From positions 2,666,001 to 2,730,000 of the forward strand of contig NZ_CP139873.1 of the NCBI RefSeq assembly GCF_034422975.1: a stretch of DNA of 64,000 nucleotides, given 5' to 3'. Below are positions 44,391 to 53,120 of this stretch, piece after piece; position 1 is the first letter of the stretch; every line of letters begins with the position of its first letter. The position numbers and the translations under genes were made by a program. The notes beneath the pieces are model-generated. The model was not told the origin of the DNA. It did not search any database and saw nothing but the letters and a program-made list of their open reading frames with translations. This DNA comes from Idiomarina sp. PL1-037. GTDB taxonomy: Bacteria; Pseudomonadota; Gammaproteobacteria; Enterobacterales; Alteromonadaceae.

Positions 44391-45670
44391 TACCAACACG
44401 ACTCTCTTTTTATGTCTTTTTACTGCTGGCTACTCTGAGTTTGCAGTTTGTGTCGCCAGTCTATGCAACTGAGAAGAACTGGCAAAGCCTGCTTAGCGAA
44501 CAGCAGCGCTTACAACCAGTGTCACTCAACACTCGCAAAATGCCACTGCGGGAACTCATACAATTATTAGCGGATCAGCATCAGCTGAACATATTGATGA
44601 CGGACAACGTGAAAGGTGAGTCCAGCCTGAAACTCAACGGTGTCGCGTGGCAGGACGCGTTTGCAACGTTAATTGAGAGTCATGATCTCGCTATTCGTTT
44701 GCAGGGCTCTATGCTGCGCATTGATGTTGCGGGTGAACACCCCACAGATAGCAGCGAGTATCGCTCTATTTTACTCAGCGTTAACTTTGCAAAAGCCAGC
44801 GACTTAGCCAAGCTGTTAAAGAACGAGGAGCAGAGCTTTCTCTCACCAAACGGCGCGGTAAGTGTCGACGAACGTACCAATACCCTTATAGTAAGGGACA
44901 CACCAGAACAGCTGAACTCCATACGTCAGTTAGTTAATGACCTGGATGTGCCGGTTAAGCAGGTGCTGATTGAAGCCCGCATGGTCACCGTAAAAGCGAA
45001 TGTCAGTAAAGAGCTAGGCATTCGCTGGGGCGTTTCGGAATACGGTCTGGCGATACCCGAGGACGCAGGCAGTTTTGTTAAAGGCATGCAGGTAGACCTG
45101 CCTACCGCCGCACCCGCCGGTACTTTTTCTGCCAATTTGGCGCGGCTGAGTGACGATATTCTGCTGGATCTCGAACTCACTGCGCTGGAGCAGGAGAACA
45201 AAGCAGAAATTATTACCAGCCCAAAAATTTTCACGTCGAACCAACAGCCCGCTTACATAGAGCAAGGCACCGAAATACCTTATGTTGAAACCGCCGCACA
45301 TGGTGCTACCGCCGTGCAGTTTAAAAAAGCGGTTATGGGCTTAAGCGTTACGCCGCAAATTACGCCCAATAACCATGTTTTAATGGAATTGACCATTACT
45401 CAGAACACGCGCGGCGATACCGTTGCCACCCCAACCGGCCCCGCTGTTGCTATCGACACTCAGGAAATGTCGACTCGGGTGCTGGCAAAAAATGGAGAAA
45501 CTATCGTTCTGGGCGGAATCTTTCAGGAACATAACTTGAATGATGACAGTCGCGTCCCCATCTTAGGGACGCTGCCATTAATCGGGAAATTGTTCTCTCA
45601 TCAGCAGCAACGCGATGAAAAGCGGGAACTTATGATTTTTGTAACACCAACGATATTGCCACAAAGTTAG
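44387..45670 (+). CDS. pilQ: PilQ/HofQ-type outer-membrane secretin
   Basis: 427 aa. Signal peptide (1-27, ending VYATEKNW), an N0/STN-like domain (about 45-115), an N1 domain with FAKASDLAKLLKN and VDERTNTLIVRDTP, and the secretin core (about 190-425) with VLIEARMVTVKANVSKELGIRWG, NGETIVLGGIFQ and LPLIGKLF. It lacks the AMIN domains of full-size PilQ, so it is nearer HofQ (412) and ComE (445), secretins of type IV pili and DNA uptake. ATGA overlap with the previous gene. Confidence 0.9.
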   Translation: MIPTRLSFYVFLLLATLSLQFVSPVYATEKNWQSLLSEQQRLQPVSLNTRKMPLRELIQLLADQHQLNILMTDNVKGESSLKLNGVAWQDAFATLIESHDLAIRLQGSMLRIDVAGEHPTDSSEYRSILLSVNFAKASDLAKLLKNEEQSFLSPNGAVSVDERTNTLIVRDTPEQLNSIRQLVNDLDVPVKQVLIEARMVTVKANVSKELGIRWGVSEYGLAIPEDAGSFVKGMQVDLPTAAPAGTFSANLARLSDDILLDLELTALEQENKAEIITSPKIFTSNQQPAYIEQGTEIPYVETAAHGATAVQFKKAVMGLSVTPQITPNNHVLMELTITQNTRGDTVATPTGPAVAIDTQEMSTRVLAKNGETIVLGGIFQEHNLNDDSRVPILGTLPLIGKLFSHQQQRDEKRELMIFVTPTILPQS

Positions 45671-45688
45671 TCCAAAAGCCGATTACTA

Positions 45689-45717
45689 TTGCTAAAGTGG
45701 GCTCAAGTTGCGATAAT
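45689..45717 (+). promoter_or_regulatory. promoter of aroK-aroB
   Basis: TTGCTA and GATAAT with a 17-base spacer resemble a sigma-70 promoter, about 90 bases before the aroK ATG and just after pilQ. Confidence 0.5.
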
Positions 45718-45807
45718 CGCGCTTCTTTTCGTTGGGTTGGGGGACGTCTCCAGACACTCCGGATTCGTGAGTTACAGCTAATTTTAACCAATGATGTAAG
45801 CAGGAAT

Positions 45808-46341
45808 ATGGCTGAGAAACGTAATATTTTTCTTGTTGGGCCCATGGGGGCTGGCAAAAGTACGATTGGCCGTCAAATCGCCAGACAATTACATTTAGAG
45901 TTCTACGACTCAGATTCTGAAATTGAGCGCCGTACCGGTGCCGAAATCAGTTGGGTGTTCGAGCTCGAAGGTGAAGAAGGCTTTCGTGCACGCGAAGAAA
46001 AAGTGATCGAAGAGCTTACCGAAAATATGGGCATCGTCTTAGCGACAGGTGGCGGCTCGGTCATGAGCAAAGAAAGCCGTAATCGGTTATCGGCTCGGGG
46101 TGTGGTAGTGTATTTAAAAACCCCTATCGAGAAGCAGTTGGCTCGTACTCAGCGTGATAAGCGCCGGCCTCTAATTGCCGAAGCTGAAGACCCACGCAAA
46201 GTGCTTGAAGAGCTGGCACAAGAGCGCGATCCTTTGTACGAAGAAATTGCCGATATCACGGTGCAAACCGATGAGCAAAGTGCAAAATTCGTCGTCAACG
46301 ACATTATCGATCAACTCGAATCTATTACCGGACTCGGGTAA
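45808..46341 (+). CDS. aroK: shikimate kinase I
   Basis: 177 aa from ATG 45808 (AGGA upstream); an in-frame start at 45697 would add 37 unrelated residues. Walker A GPMGAGKST at 11-19, shikimate-binding DSDSEIERRTG, and GGGSV plus RRPLI lid segments. It phosphorylates shikimate in the chorismate pathway. Followed by aroB as in most gammaproteobacteria. Confidence 0.97.
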   Translation: MAEKRNIFLVGPMGAGKSTIGRQIARQLHLEFYDSDSEIERRTGAEISWVFELEGEEGFRAREEKVIEELTENMGIVLATGGGSVMSKESRNRLSARGVVVYLKTPIEKQLARTQRDKRRPLIAEAEDPRKVLEELAQERDPLYEEIADITVQTDEQSAKFVVNDIIDQLESITGLG

Positions 46342-46358
46342 GATTAGGGGCTGCGTTC

Positions 46359-47432
46359 ATGGCTGAGGTTAACGTCTCTTTAGGTGAACGCAGCTACACT
46401 ATCTACATTGGTAACGCCCTGTTACCCAACTATGTAGAGCGCCTTCCGCACACACTTAATCAACAACTGCTGGTCATCACCAACCCGACCATTAGTCAGT
46501 ACTACCTTAAGCCGTTATTAAAAAGCCTTGCCGGTCACCAGGTGAAAGTGTTTGAAATGCGCGATGGCGAGCAGTTCAAAAGCCTGGACAGCTACGCCGA
46601 GGCCATGGATATTCTGATAGACGCAGGCTTTAACCGCGACTGTGGCATCATTGCCTTAGGCGGCGGCGTGGTAGGTGATTTAGCCGGTTTTGTGGCGTCA
46701 ACGTTTCAACGCGGTGTCGACTTTTACCAAATTCCGACCACGTTATTGTCGCAAGTTGACTCATCCGTGGGCGGGAAAACAGCGGTGAATCACCCCCAGG
46801 GCAAAAACCTGATTGGCGCTTTTTATCAGCCTAAGTCTGTGGTCATTGATATTGACTGCCTGCAAACCCTTACCGAACGTGACTACCGTAGCGGTTTAGC
46901 CGAAATCGTAAAATACGGTGTTATCTACGACGCCGACTTTTTCCAATGGCTGGAACAACATACCGAAGAATTAAATCAGCAAGACCCGGCCGCACTGACC
47001 TACGCTATTCAACGCAGTTGCGAAATTAAAGCCGACGTTGTGGCGTTAGACGAGCGCGAGAAAGGCCTGCGGGCATTGCTGAATTTAGGCCACACCTTTG
47101 GCCACGCCATTGAAGCCGCCACCGAATACGGCGCCTGGACACACGGCGAGGCTGTAGCTGCTGGCATTATAATTGCATCTAAGCTGTCAGAAGTGACACA
47201 GCGGCTCAATTCGTCAGATTTTCGACGCATTAAAGATTTACTGCTGGCACTTAGCTTGCCAACAAAGGGGCCACAAATGCCCTGGCAGGACTGGTTAGAT
47301 TACATGCAGCGCGATAAAAAAGTAAAAGACGGTCAGCTGCATTTTGTTCTTCCGGTTGCTATTGGTCAGGCTGAAGTTGTCAGTACTGTAGAACACAATA
47401 CCGTTGCTGCTGTGATCACTGAATGTTGCTAA
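46359..47432 (+). CDS. aroB: 3-dehydroquinate synthase
   Basis: 357 aa NAD+- and zinc-dependent enzyme making dehydroquinate from DAHP. NAD region ALGGGVVGDLAGFVAS, substrate and metal segments TLLSQVDSSVGGKTAVNHPQGKN, EIVKYGVI, and LNLGHTFGHAIEAATEYG-WTHGEA. Length as in E. coli (362). A small hairpin (AACGCC/GGCGTT at 47431-47444) straddles the stop region before damX. Confidence 0.98.
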   Translation: MAEVNVSLGERSYTIYIGNALLPNYVERLPHTLNQQLLVITNPTISQYYLKPLLKSLAGHQVKVFEMRDGEQFKSLDSYAEAMDILIDAGFNRDCGIIALGGGVVGDLAGFVASTFQRGVDFYQIPTTLLSQVDSSVGGKTAVNHPQGKNLIGAFYQPKSVVIDIDCLQTLTERDYRSGLAEIVKYGVIYDADFFQWLEQHTEELNQQDPAALTYAIQRSCEIKADVVALDEREKGLRALLNLGHTFGHAIEAATEYGAWTHGEAVAAGIIIASKLSEVTQRLNSSDFRRIKDLLLALSLPTKGPQMPWQDWLDYMQRDKKVKDGQLHFVLPVAIGQAEVVSTVEHNTVAAVITECC

Positions 47433-47477
47433 CGCCTGGGCGTTATCTCTATTCGGCTGACAGACAGGAACAGACAG

Positions 47478-49070
47478 ATGCAAGCACTTGCAAGCCCACA
47501 ACATATTGTTGCCGCGCCGGTAAAAACCAAACCGAGCCAACAGCAGGTTATTGACCAGCTGCACGAGCAGTGCCAGCAGAGCGTGTCGCTTATTATGCTG
47601 CACGGTAAAGAAGGCAGCGGCAAAACCACCATTGCTGAAGTCTTTCTTGAACAAGCGTCAGAATACGCTGAAGTCGCTTTTATCAGCGCCAACGAGCGTT
47701 CCACCAATGACCGGCTCCGCGCCCAAATTCTGAACCAACTGTTCGGTACTATCAGCATTAACGACGAGTCGTTAAGTCGCCAAATTCAACGCCAGCGCCC
47801 GCTAAAGCACGCCATTGTTGTTATTGATAACGGTGAACAGCTGTCCGAAAGCTTTATGGCCGAATGCATTTCTACCGTTACCCAACTGAGTGCCATTGGT
47901 CAGCGCACCAGCATTATTATTACCGGCGACAGTCGCTGGGCTCAGCAGCAGCGTCCGGCACCACACCTGCGTGTGCAGGGACCAACTATGATAGAAGTTC
48001 AGCCGCTTAGCCATGACGAGCAAATTCGCTTTGTGCAGGCTTTATTGCCAGAAAAACAACGCAGCTTCTGGAATCTGGAACGCATTCAGCAATTTTTAAA
48101 TTCCATTCATGGGTTTCCCGGTGAAATTCAGCAACGTCTGCAATTTACTCTGACCACTCAGGCTGCCCGTTATCGCGATACCACGACAGACGAGAATTCC
48201 GACAAGAATGCCGACGGTAAAGACGCTAGCGAGCAGAGCAAAGCAAAACATAGCCCGGAACAAAGCAACCGTCGGAAAATGCGCCTTTGGCCCATTATTT
48301 TAGTTACAGTGGTTATTAGTCTGGCTTTTGCCGGCTTTTTGAATAAAGAGCAGTTAACCGCCTATTGGCAGCAAGTGAATCCTGAATCACCGGCACCAGC
48401 AGAAACAACCGCCGGAAACGCTGCAAATAACACGGCAGAGAGCGCGGCTGAAACAACAGCAGAAGCAACAGAGCAAGCCGCCAGCCTGCCAAGTTTTGAG
48501 CCTTTAACCGAGCGCTCTTTAGAACTGGTTCCTGCAGAATTAGCGGCGTCTTACCGCAATGCGTTAGGCACATTAAACACCGTCGCGGCCTCTGAAATTA
48601 CAGAGGGCGAAATTTCGCTGGGCTTTATTAAAAAACAACAGCCACAGGAAGCCGAGCCTGTTGGTTCATCTGACCAACCGTCCGCAGCTGAGTCGGGCAT
48701 TGATACCGTTGTAGCCGAGCCGGAACCGGAAGTTCAAGCAGAACAACCTAAGCCGCAACCGCAGCAGCCCCAACGTGCGCTACCGTTCCAGACCCAATGG
48801 GCGCTGGATCAGAGCTCCGGTAACTATACGCTGCAAATCAGCATTATCAGCGACCCGCAGCTACTGCGCGATTTCCGTAACGACTACGACATAGCCGGAA
48901 ATACCCAGGTTTATCAGCGCGCCGACCAACGTTATGTGGTTATTTTTGGCAGCTACCCCGGCATTGAGCAAGCACGTGCAGCCGCCACGCAGTTGCCAGC
49001 TGAAGTACAGCAAATGGAACCCTGGGCTAAGTCGTTTGCCAGTGTACAAAGCGACATTAATAGCCAGTAG
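47478..49070 (+). CDS. damX: DamX: AAA ATPase-like domain, membrane anchor and SPOR domain
   Basis: 530 aa. N-terminal ATPase-like domain (about 20-225) with an intact Walker A LHGKEGSGKTT and IVVIDNGEQLSES as Walker B-like segment; transmembrane helix (about 271-288, WPIILVTVVISLAFAGFL); a long Ala/Glu/Thr- and Pro/Gln-rich periplasmic linker; C-terminal SPOR domain (about 450-528) with YTLQISIISDPQLLRDF and YVVIFGSYPGIEQARAA. SPOR targets it to the septum. Position between aroB and dam is conserved. Confidence 0.9.
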   Translation: MQALASPQHIVAAPVKTKPSQQQVIDQLHEQCQQSVSLIMLHGKEGSGKTTIAEVFLEQASEYAEVAFISANERSTNDRLRAQILNQLFGTISINDESLSRQIQRQRPLKHAIVVIDNGEQLSESFMAECISTVTQLSAIGQRTSIIITGDSRWAQQQRPAPHLRVQGPTMIEVQPLSHDEQIRFVQALLPEKQRSFWNLERIQQFLNSIHGFPGEIQQRLQFTLTTQAARYRDTTTDENSDKNADGKDASEQSKAKHSPEQSNRRKMRLWPIILVTVVISLAFAGFLNKEQLTAYWQQVNPESPAPAETTAGNAANNTAESAAETTAEATEQAASLPSFEPLTERSLELVPAELAASYRNALGTLNTVAASEITEGEISLGFIKKQQPQEAEPVGSSDQPSAAESGIDTVVAEPEPEVQAEQPKPQPQQPQRALPFQTQWALDQSSGNYTLQISIISDPQLLRDFRNDYDIAGNTQVYQRADQRYVVIFGSYPGIEQARAAATQLPAEVQQMEPWAKSFASVQSDINSQ

Positions 49071-49151
49071 CCGGACGAATCACACAGTCAGCAATTTTCA
49101 TCCCCCGGCCTTTGGGTTACAATCCGCAAAGGATAAACCAACGGCCGGCGC

Positions 49152-50024
49152 ATGAAGAAGAATCGGGCATTTTTAAAATGGGCAGGCGGTAAGTACTCAC
49201 TTATCGAGCCGATAACAGCACGCTTGCCGCAAGGTAAAAAGCTCATCGAGCCTTTTGTGGGCGCCGGTTCAGTCTTTCTGAATACCGACTACGACAGCTA
49301 CCTGCTTAACGACATTAATCAGGACCTCATTACCCTGTATCAGTTTGTGAAGCGCCGTCCGAAAACTTTTATTCAGGACGCCCGCAAACTCTTCGTTGAT
49401 CGTAACAACCAGGCCGACGCTTATTACGCCCTGCGCGCCGCCTTTAATGCCAGCAGCGACCCTTACTTTCGCTCTTTGCTTTTTTTATATATGAACCGCC
49501 ACGGCTACAACGGCCTGTGTCGCTATAACAGCAAAGGCATTTTTAACGTGCCCTTTGGTGACTACCGCAAACCCTATTTCCCGGAAAAAGAGCTCGAACA
49601 CTTTGCCGAGAAAGCGCGCAAGGCTAAGTTTATTTGCCGCCCGTTTGAGCAGGTATTTCGCCGCGCGCGACAAGGCGATGTAATTTATTGCGACCCGCCC
49701 TACGCACCGCTGGACCAGAGCTCTAACTTTACCAGCTACGCCACCGGTGGCTTTGGCCTGACCGATCAGGACGAGTTAGCTCGCCGAGCGGTACAGGTTG
49801 CAAAAAAACGCCACATTCCGGTACTGATCAGCAACCACGACACCGACCTCACCCGCGCCTTGTACAAGCACGCTGATATCAGCAGCTTGTCGGTTTCGCG
49901 CAGCATCAGTCAAAAAGGCGACGGTCGCAAACCTGTAGCCGAGCTGTTGGCCTTGTATGATAGCGAAGTCAATAAAAGTAACGTGGTTTCTCTTAGCAAC
50001 TCATTGAAGAAAGTAGGCACATGA
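49152..50024 (+). CDS. dam: Dam DNA adenine methyltransferase
   Basis: 290 aa alpha-class N6-adenine methyltransferase modifying GATC, used in mismatch repair and replication timing. It starts MKKNRAFLKWAGGKYSL; SAM-binding motif PFVGAGSVF at 34-42; catalytic DPPY at 181-184. A MRHGYNGLCRYN-type segment (NRHGYNGLCRYN) shows the Dam subfamily. E. coli Dam is 278 aa. Its stop overlaps the elaA start as ATGA. Confidence 0.97.
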   Translation: MKKNRAFLKWAGGKYSLIEPITARLPQGKKLIEPFVGAGSVFLNTDYDSYLLNDINQDLITLYQFVKRRPKTFIQDARKLFVDRNNQADAYYALRAAFNASSDPYFRSLLFLYMNRHGYNGLCRYNSKGIFNVPFGDYRKPYFPEKELEHFAEKARKAKFICRPFEQVFRRARQGDVIYCDPPYAPLDQSSNFTSYATGGFGLTDQDELARRAVQVAKKRHIPVLISNHDTDLTRALYKHADISSLSVSRSISQKGDGRKPVAELLALYDSEVNKSNVVSLSNSLKKVGT

Positions 50025-50473
50025 ACTGGCACTTAAAAGCATTTAACGACCTTTCTCTGCATGATCTCTACGACTTACTGAAACTTCGGCAGGAAGTTTT
50101 CGTGGTAGAGCAAATCTGTCCATACCTGGACGCCGACGGTGCAGATGAGCAGGCCTTACATTTGTACGCCCGCAATGAGGCTGACGAGATGATCGCCTAC
50201 GCCCGGCTATACCTGGCCACCGCGGACACCGGCTATTCACGTATTGGCCGAGTGATAACGCACGAAAAAGTGCGAGGTCAGAAGCTGGGTGTTGAAGTTA
50301 TGCAGCGCAGCATCGACTATCTTGAAGAGTATGCCCCCAAAGCCCCAATTCGGGTAGGCGCACAGGTTTATCTGCTGAAGTTCTACCAAAGCTTTGGCTT
50401 TGAGGCCATCAGCGAAGAGTATCTGGAAGACGATATTCCACACATTGATATGCAACGCAAGGCTGCGCAGTGA
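50021..50473 (+). CDS. elaA: ElaA-type GNAT acyltransferase
   Basis: 150 aa. ElaA signature WHLKAFNDLSLHDLYDLLKLRQEVFVVEQ-type N-terminus (residues 3-31) and DADGADEQALHL; acetyl-CoA loop RVITHEKVRGQKLGVEVM, then YLLKFYQSFGF. Substrate unknown in any organism. It overlaps dam by 4 bases and rsmJ by 4, so the three are coupled. Confidence 0.88.
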   Translation: MNWHLKAFNDLSLHDLYDLLKLRQEVFVVEQICPYLDADGADEQALHLYARNEADEMIAYARLYLATADTGYSRIGRVITHEKVRGQKLGVEVMQRSIDYLEEYAPKAPIRVGAQVYLLKFYQSFGFEAISEEYLEDDIPHIDMQRKAAQ

Positions 50474-51261
50474 CAACTACGGCTCGGGTTCCCATTCTTG
50501 CAGACAGCGATGCTGAAACCGCTGCAGCAAAGGCTATCGCCAAGCGTTGGGGCCTCCCGTCGGAAGCCACGAATAATGACGTTTTTCAACTTTGTCTGAC
50601 CGACAACGTACTGGCTCTTAACTGGCTGGGGAGCCCGCAAAAAATGTCGCCTTTAGTGGTCGACTTTCATCAGGGCAAAGCGGCCTACCGTGCTCAGAAC
50701 ACACAGTTAAAAAACGAAGCTATTGCTAAAGCAGTTGGTGTCACCGGGCAGTTTAAACCATCGGTTGTCGACGGAACCGCCGGCCTGGGGCGAGACGCCT
50801 TTGTACTGGCCGGTCTGGGCTGTGACGTACAGTTAATTGAACGTCACCCGGTTGTAGCTGCTTTGCTCGATAACGGCCTGCACAGAGCCCAACAAGAAGC
50901 CGACTTCATTGGTGAAACCTGCCAGCGAATGCATTTAATCGGTACTGACAATTTATATACGGGTAAAGGCTTCACCCATGAGCCTGACGTGGTTTATTTA
51001 GACCCCATGTACCCAAAAACCGGCAAGCAAAAGGCCCAGGTAAAAAAAGACATGCAAATGTTCCAGCAGTTGGTGGGCAGTGACGAAGACGCCGATACCC
51101 TGCTGGAACCCGCCATCGCCCTGGCCAAATACCGAGTCGTAGTTAAGCGCCCGAACAGCGCACCTTTTCTGGCCGGGCGTGAACCAAACAGTCAAATTAA
51201 GAGTAAAAAACATCGCTTTGATGTTTATATAAAACGAGGTTTTCATGAGTCAGCAAATTAA
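50470..51261 (+). CDS. rsmJ: RsmJ, 16S rRNA guanine-1516 N2-methyltransferase
   Basis: 263 aa SAM-dependent methyltransferase. SAM site VDGTAGLGRDAFVLAGLG, catalytic-loop motif VVYLDPMYPKTGKQKA, and the ending KSKKHRFDVYIKRG match RsmJ/YhiQ. The GTG start 50470 is inside the elaA stop (GTGA). The end overlaps the peroxiredoxin start by 17 bases. Confidence 0.93.
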   Translation: MTTTARVPILADSDAETAAAKAIAKRWGLPSEATNNDVFQLCLTDNVLALNWLGSPQKMSPLVVDFHQGKAAYRAQNTQLKNEAIAKAVGVTGQFKPSVVDGTAGLGRDAFVLAGLGCDVQLIERHPVVAALLDNGLHRAQQEADFIGETCQRMHLIGTDNLYTGKGFTHEPDVVYLDPMYPKTGKQKAQVKKDMQMFQQLVGSDEDADTLLEPAIALAKYRVVVKRPNSAPFLAGREPNSQIKSKKHRFDVYIKRGFHESAN

Positions 51262-51736
51262 AGAAGGCGATAAAATTCCATCAGGTTCACTGACCAGCAA
51301 AGGTGATCTTGGCATTCAGAACTACGACCCGGCAGAGATATTTGCCAAAGGCACACACGTACTGTTTTCAGTCCCTGGCGCCTTTACTCCGACCTGTTCG
51401 GAGAAACATCTGCCCGGCTACGTAGAACACGCCGATGCATTAAAAGAAGCAGGTGTTCTGAGCATTAATTGTGTGGCCGTAAACGACGCCTTTGTTATGA
51501 AGGCCTGGGGCGAGTCGCTAGGGATCGGAGAAAAGGTTCGGTTATTGTCCGACGGCAATGGCGCGTACAACCAGATAATGGGCCTTAGCATGGACACCGG
51601 CAACTTCGGTGGTATACGTTCTAAGCGCTACGCGATGATCATCACCGACGGCAAAGTCAAAGGCGTGTTTGTAGAAGAGGACAAGTCCTTTGAAGTAAGC
51701 AAAGCCGAGTACATACTGAAGCAGTTGCAAAAATAA
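51245..51736 (+). CDS. peroxiredoxin, Prx5 type
   Basis: 163 aa thioredoxin-fold peroxidase. The peroxidatic Cys51 is in FSVPGAFTPTCSEKHLPGY, the exact Prx5/AhpE-type signature; CVAVNDAFVMKAW and a GG-IRSKRYAMII strand follow. It reduces peroxides using glutathione/glutaredoxin or thioredoxin; which one is not visible. No glutaredoxin domain is fused. GAGG lies before the ATG inside rsmJ; TAATG joins it to the next gene. Confidence 0.93.
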   Translation: MSQQIKEGDKIPSGSLTSKGDLGIQNYDPAEIFAKGTHVLFSVPGAFTPTCSEKHLPGYVEHADALKEAGVLSINCVAVNDAFVMKAWGESLGIGEKVRLLSDGNGAYNQIMGLSMDTGNFGGIRSKRYAMIITDGKVKGVFVEEDKSFEVSKAEYILKQLQK

Positions 51737-52917
51737 TGTCGAAGTGGGATGTGATTATTATTGGTGCCGGCGCGGCGGGGCTGCATTGCGCCGCCCATGC
51801 CGCACAGCGCGGTAAGTCGGTGCTGGTATTGGATCACGCCAAGCAGGCAGGTAAGAAAATTCTGATTTCCGGTGGCGGTCGCTGCAATTTCACCAATATG
51901 TACACCGGCCCCGAGAATTTTCTGTCTTCCAACCCGCATTTTTGCAAGTCGGCACTCAGCCGCTATACCCAATGGGACTTTATTGGCCTGGTGGCTGAAT
52001 ACGGCATTGCCTACCACGAAAAAACCTTAGGCCAGTTGTTTTGCGACGACTCCGCCAAAGACATTGTGCGCATGCTGATGAGCGAATGCGACCGGCACGG
52101 CGCCAAAGTTCAGTTACGCACCGAGATTGTGTCGGTAGACTACGACGACAACTACCGCATTGAAACCAACCGCGGCGACTATAGCTGCGACAAACTGGTT
52201 ATTGCCTGTGGTGGGTTATCTATGCCCAAATTGGGCGCCACCCCGTTGGGGTATCAAATTGCCGAACAGTTTGGGCATTCCATTGTGCCGGTACGCGCCG
52301 GTTTAGTGCCTTTTACCCTGCAGGATGACGAGAAAGCGCGCTTTGCCGAGCTTTCCGGCGTAGCTGTACCCGTAAGCGCAGAAGCCCACGACGGTTATTT
52401 CCGTGAAGCCATGCTGTTTACCCACCGCGGCGTCAGCGGTCCTGCTATTTTGCAGGTTTCCTCCTACTGGCTGCCCGGCGAAGCCGTGACCATTAACCTG
52501 CTGCCCGACTTAGACGCTTTTGAGTGGCTGAAAACGCAACAGCAGCAACAACCCAAAACCCAACTCAATACCGTATTGCAGCAACACTTCCCCAAACGAG
52601 TGGTGACCGCATTAGCAGAGCACCACCAATGGCCGCTGAGCAATAAGCTGGCCGATACCTCGAACGCCCAGTTTCAGGCCATAGCCGACAACCTTAACCG
52701 CTGGCAGCTAAAACCCAACGGCACCGAAGGCTACCGCACCGCCGAAGTCACTCTAGGCGGCGTAAACGTCGACGAAGTTAGCTCCAAAACCATGGAAAGC
52801 CAGAAACAACCTGGCCTGTACTTTATTGGCGAAGTGCTGGACGTAACCGGCTGGTTGGGAGGATTCAACTTTCAGTGGGCGTGGAGTAGTGGTTTTGCTT
52901 GTGGGTCGGAGTTGTAG
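51736..52917 (+). CDS. BaiN/HI0933-family FAD-dependent oxidoreductase (YhiN-like)
   Basis: 393 aa flavoprotein. FAD Rossmann site VIIIGAGAAGLHCAAHAAQRG, then KILISGGGRCNFTN, the hallmark of the HI0933/YhiN family; later CGGLSMPKLGATPLGYQIAEQFGH-type region, THRGVSGPAILQ, and the C-terminal FAD segment GLYFIGEVLDVTGWLGGFNFQWAW. The reaction in vivo is unknown. The ATG overlaps the preceding TAA (TAATG), so it is co-expressed with the peroxiredoxin. Confidence 0.9.
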   Translation: MSKWDVIIIGAGAAGLHCAAHAAQRGKSVLVLDHAKQAGKKILISGGGRCNFTNMYTGPENFLSSNPHFCKSALSRYTQWDFIGLVAEYGIAYHEKTLGQLFCDDSAKDIVRMLMSECDRHGAKVQLRTEIVSVDYDDNYRIETNRGDYSCDKLVIACGGLSMPKLGATPLGYQIAEQFGHSIVPVRAGLVPFTLQDDEKARFAELSGVAVPVSAEAHDGYFREAMLFTHRGVSGPAILQVSSYWLPGEAVTINLLPDLDAFEWLKTQQQQQPKTQLNTVLQQHFPKRVVTALAEHHQWPLSNKLADTSNAQFQAIADNLNRWQLKPNGTEGYRTAEVTLGGVNVDEVSSKTMESQKQPGLYFIGEVLDVTGWLGGFNFQWAWSSGFACGSEL

Positions 52918-53120
52918 GTAGGTTGCTCTTAATATTCAGATAGAAAACCCGAACTGTGTTACACTCTCAGCATAGCTTTTTTAGGTTCACAAGCTCCAGT
53001 CTTCTCGCATTTACAATCAAAACCTATTCTCCACATCAAAGTACCTGCACATTTCATTCTCGCTTGCAGTAAGAATTGCCAACCACTGTTGGTTCAAACG
53101 CTCAAGCACGAGGCAATACC

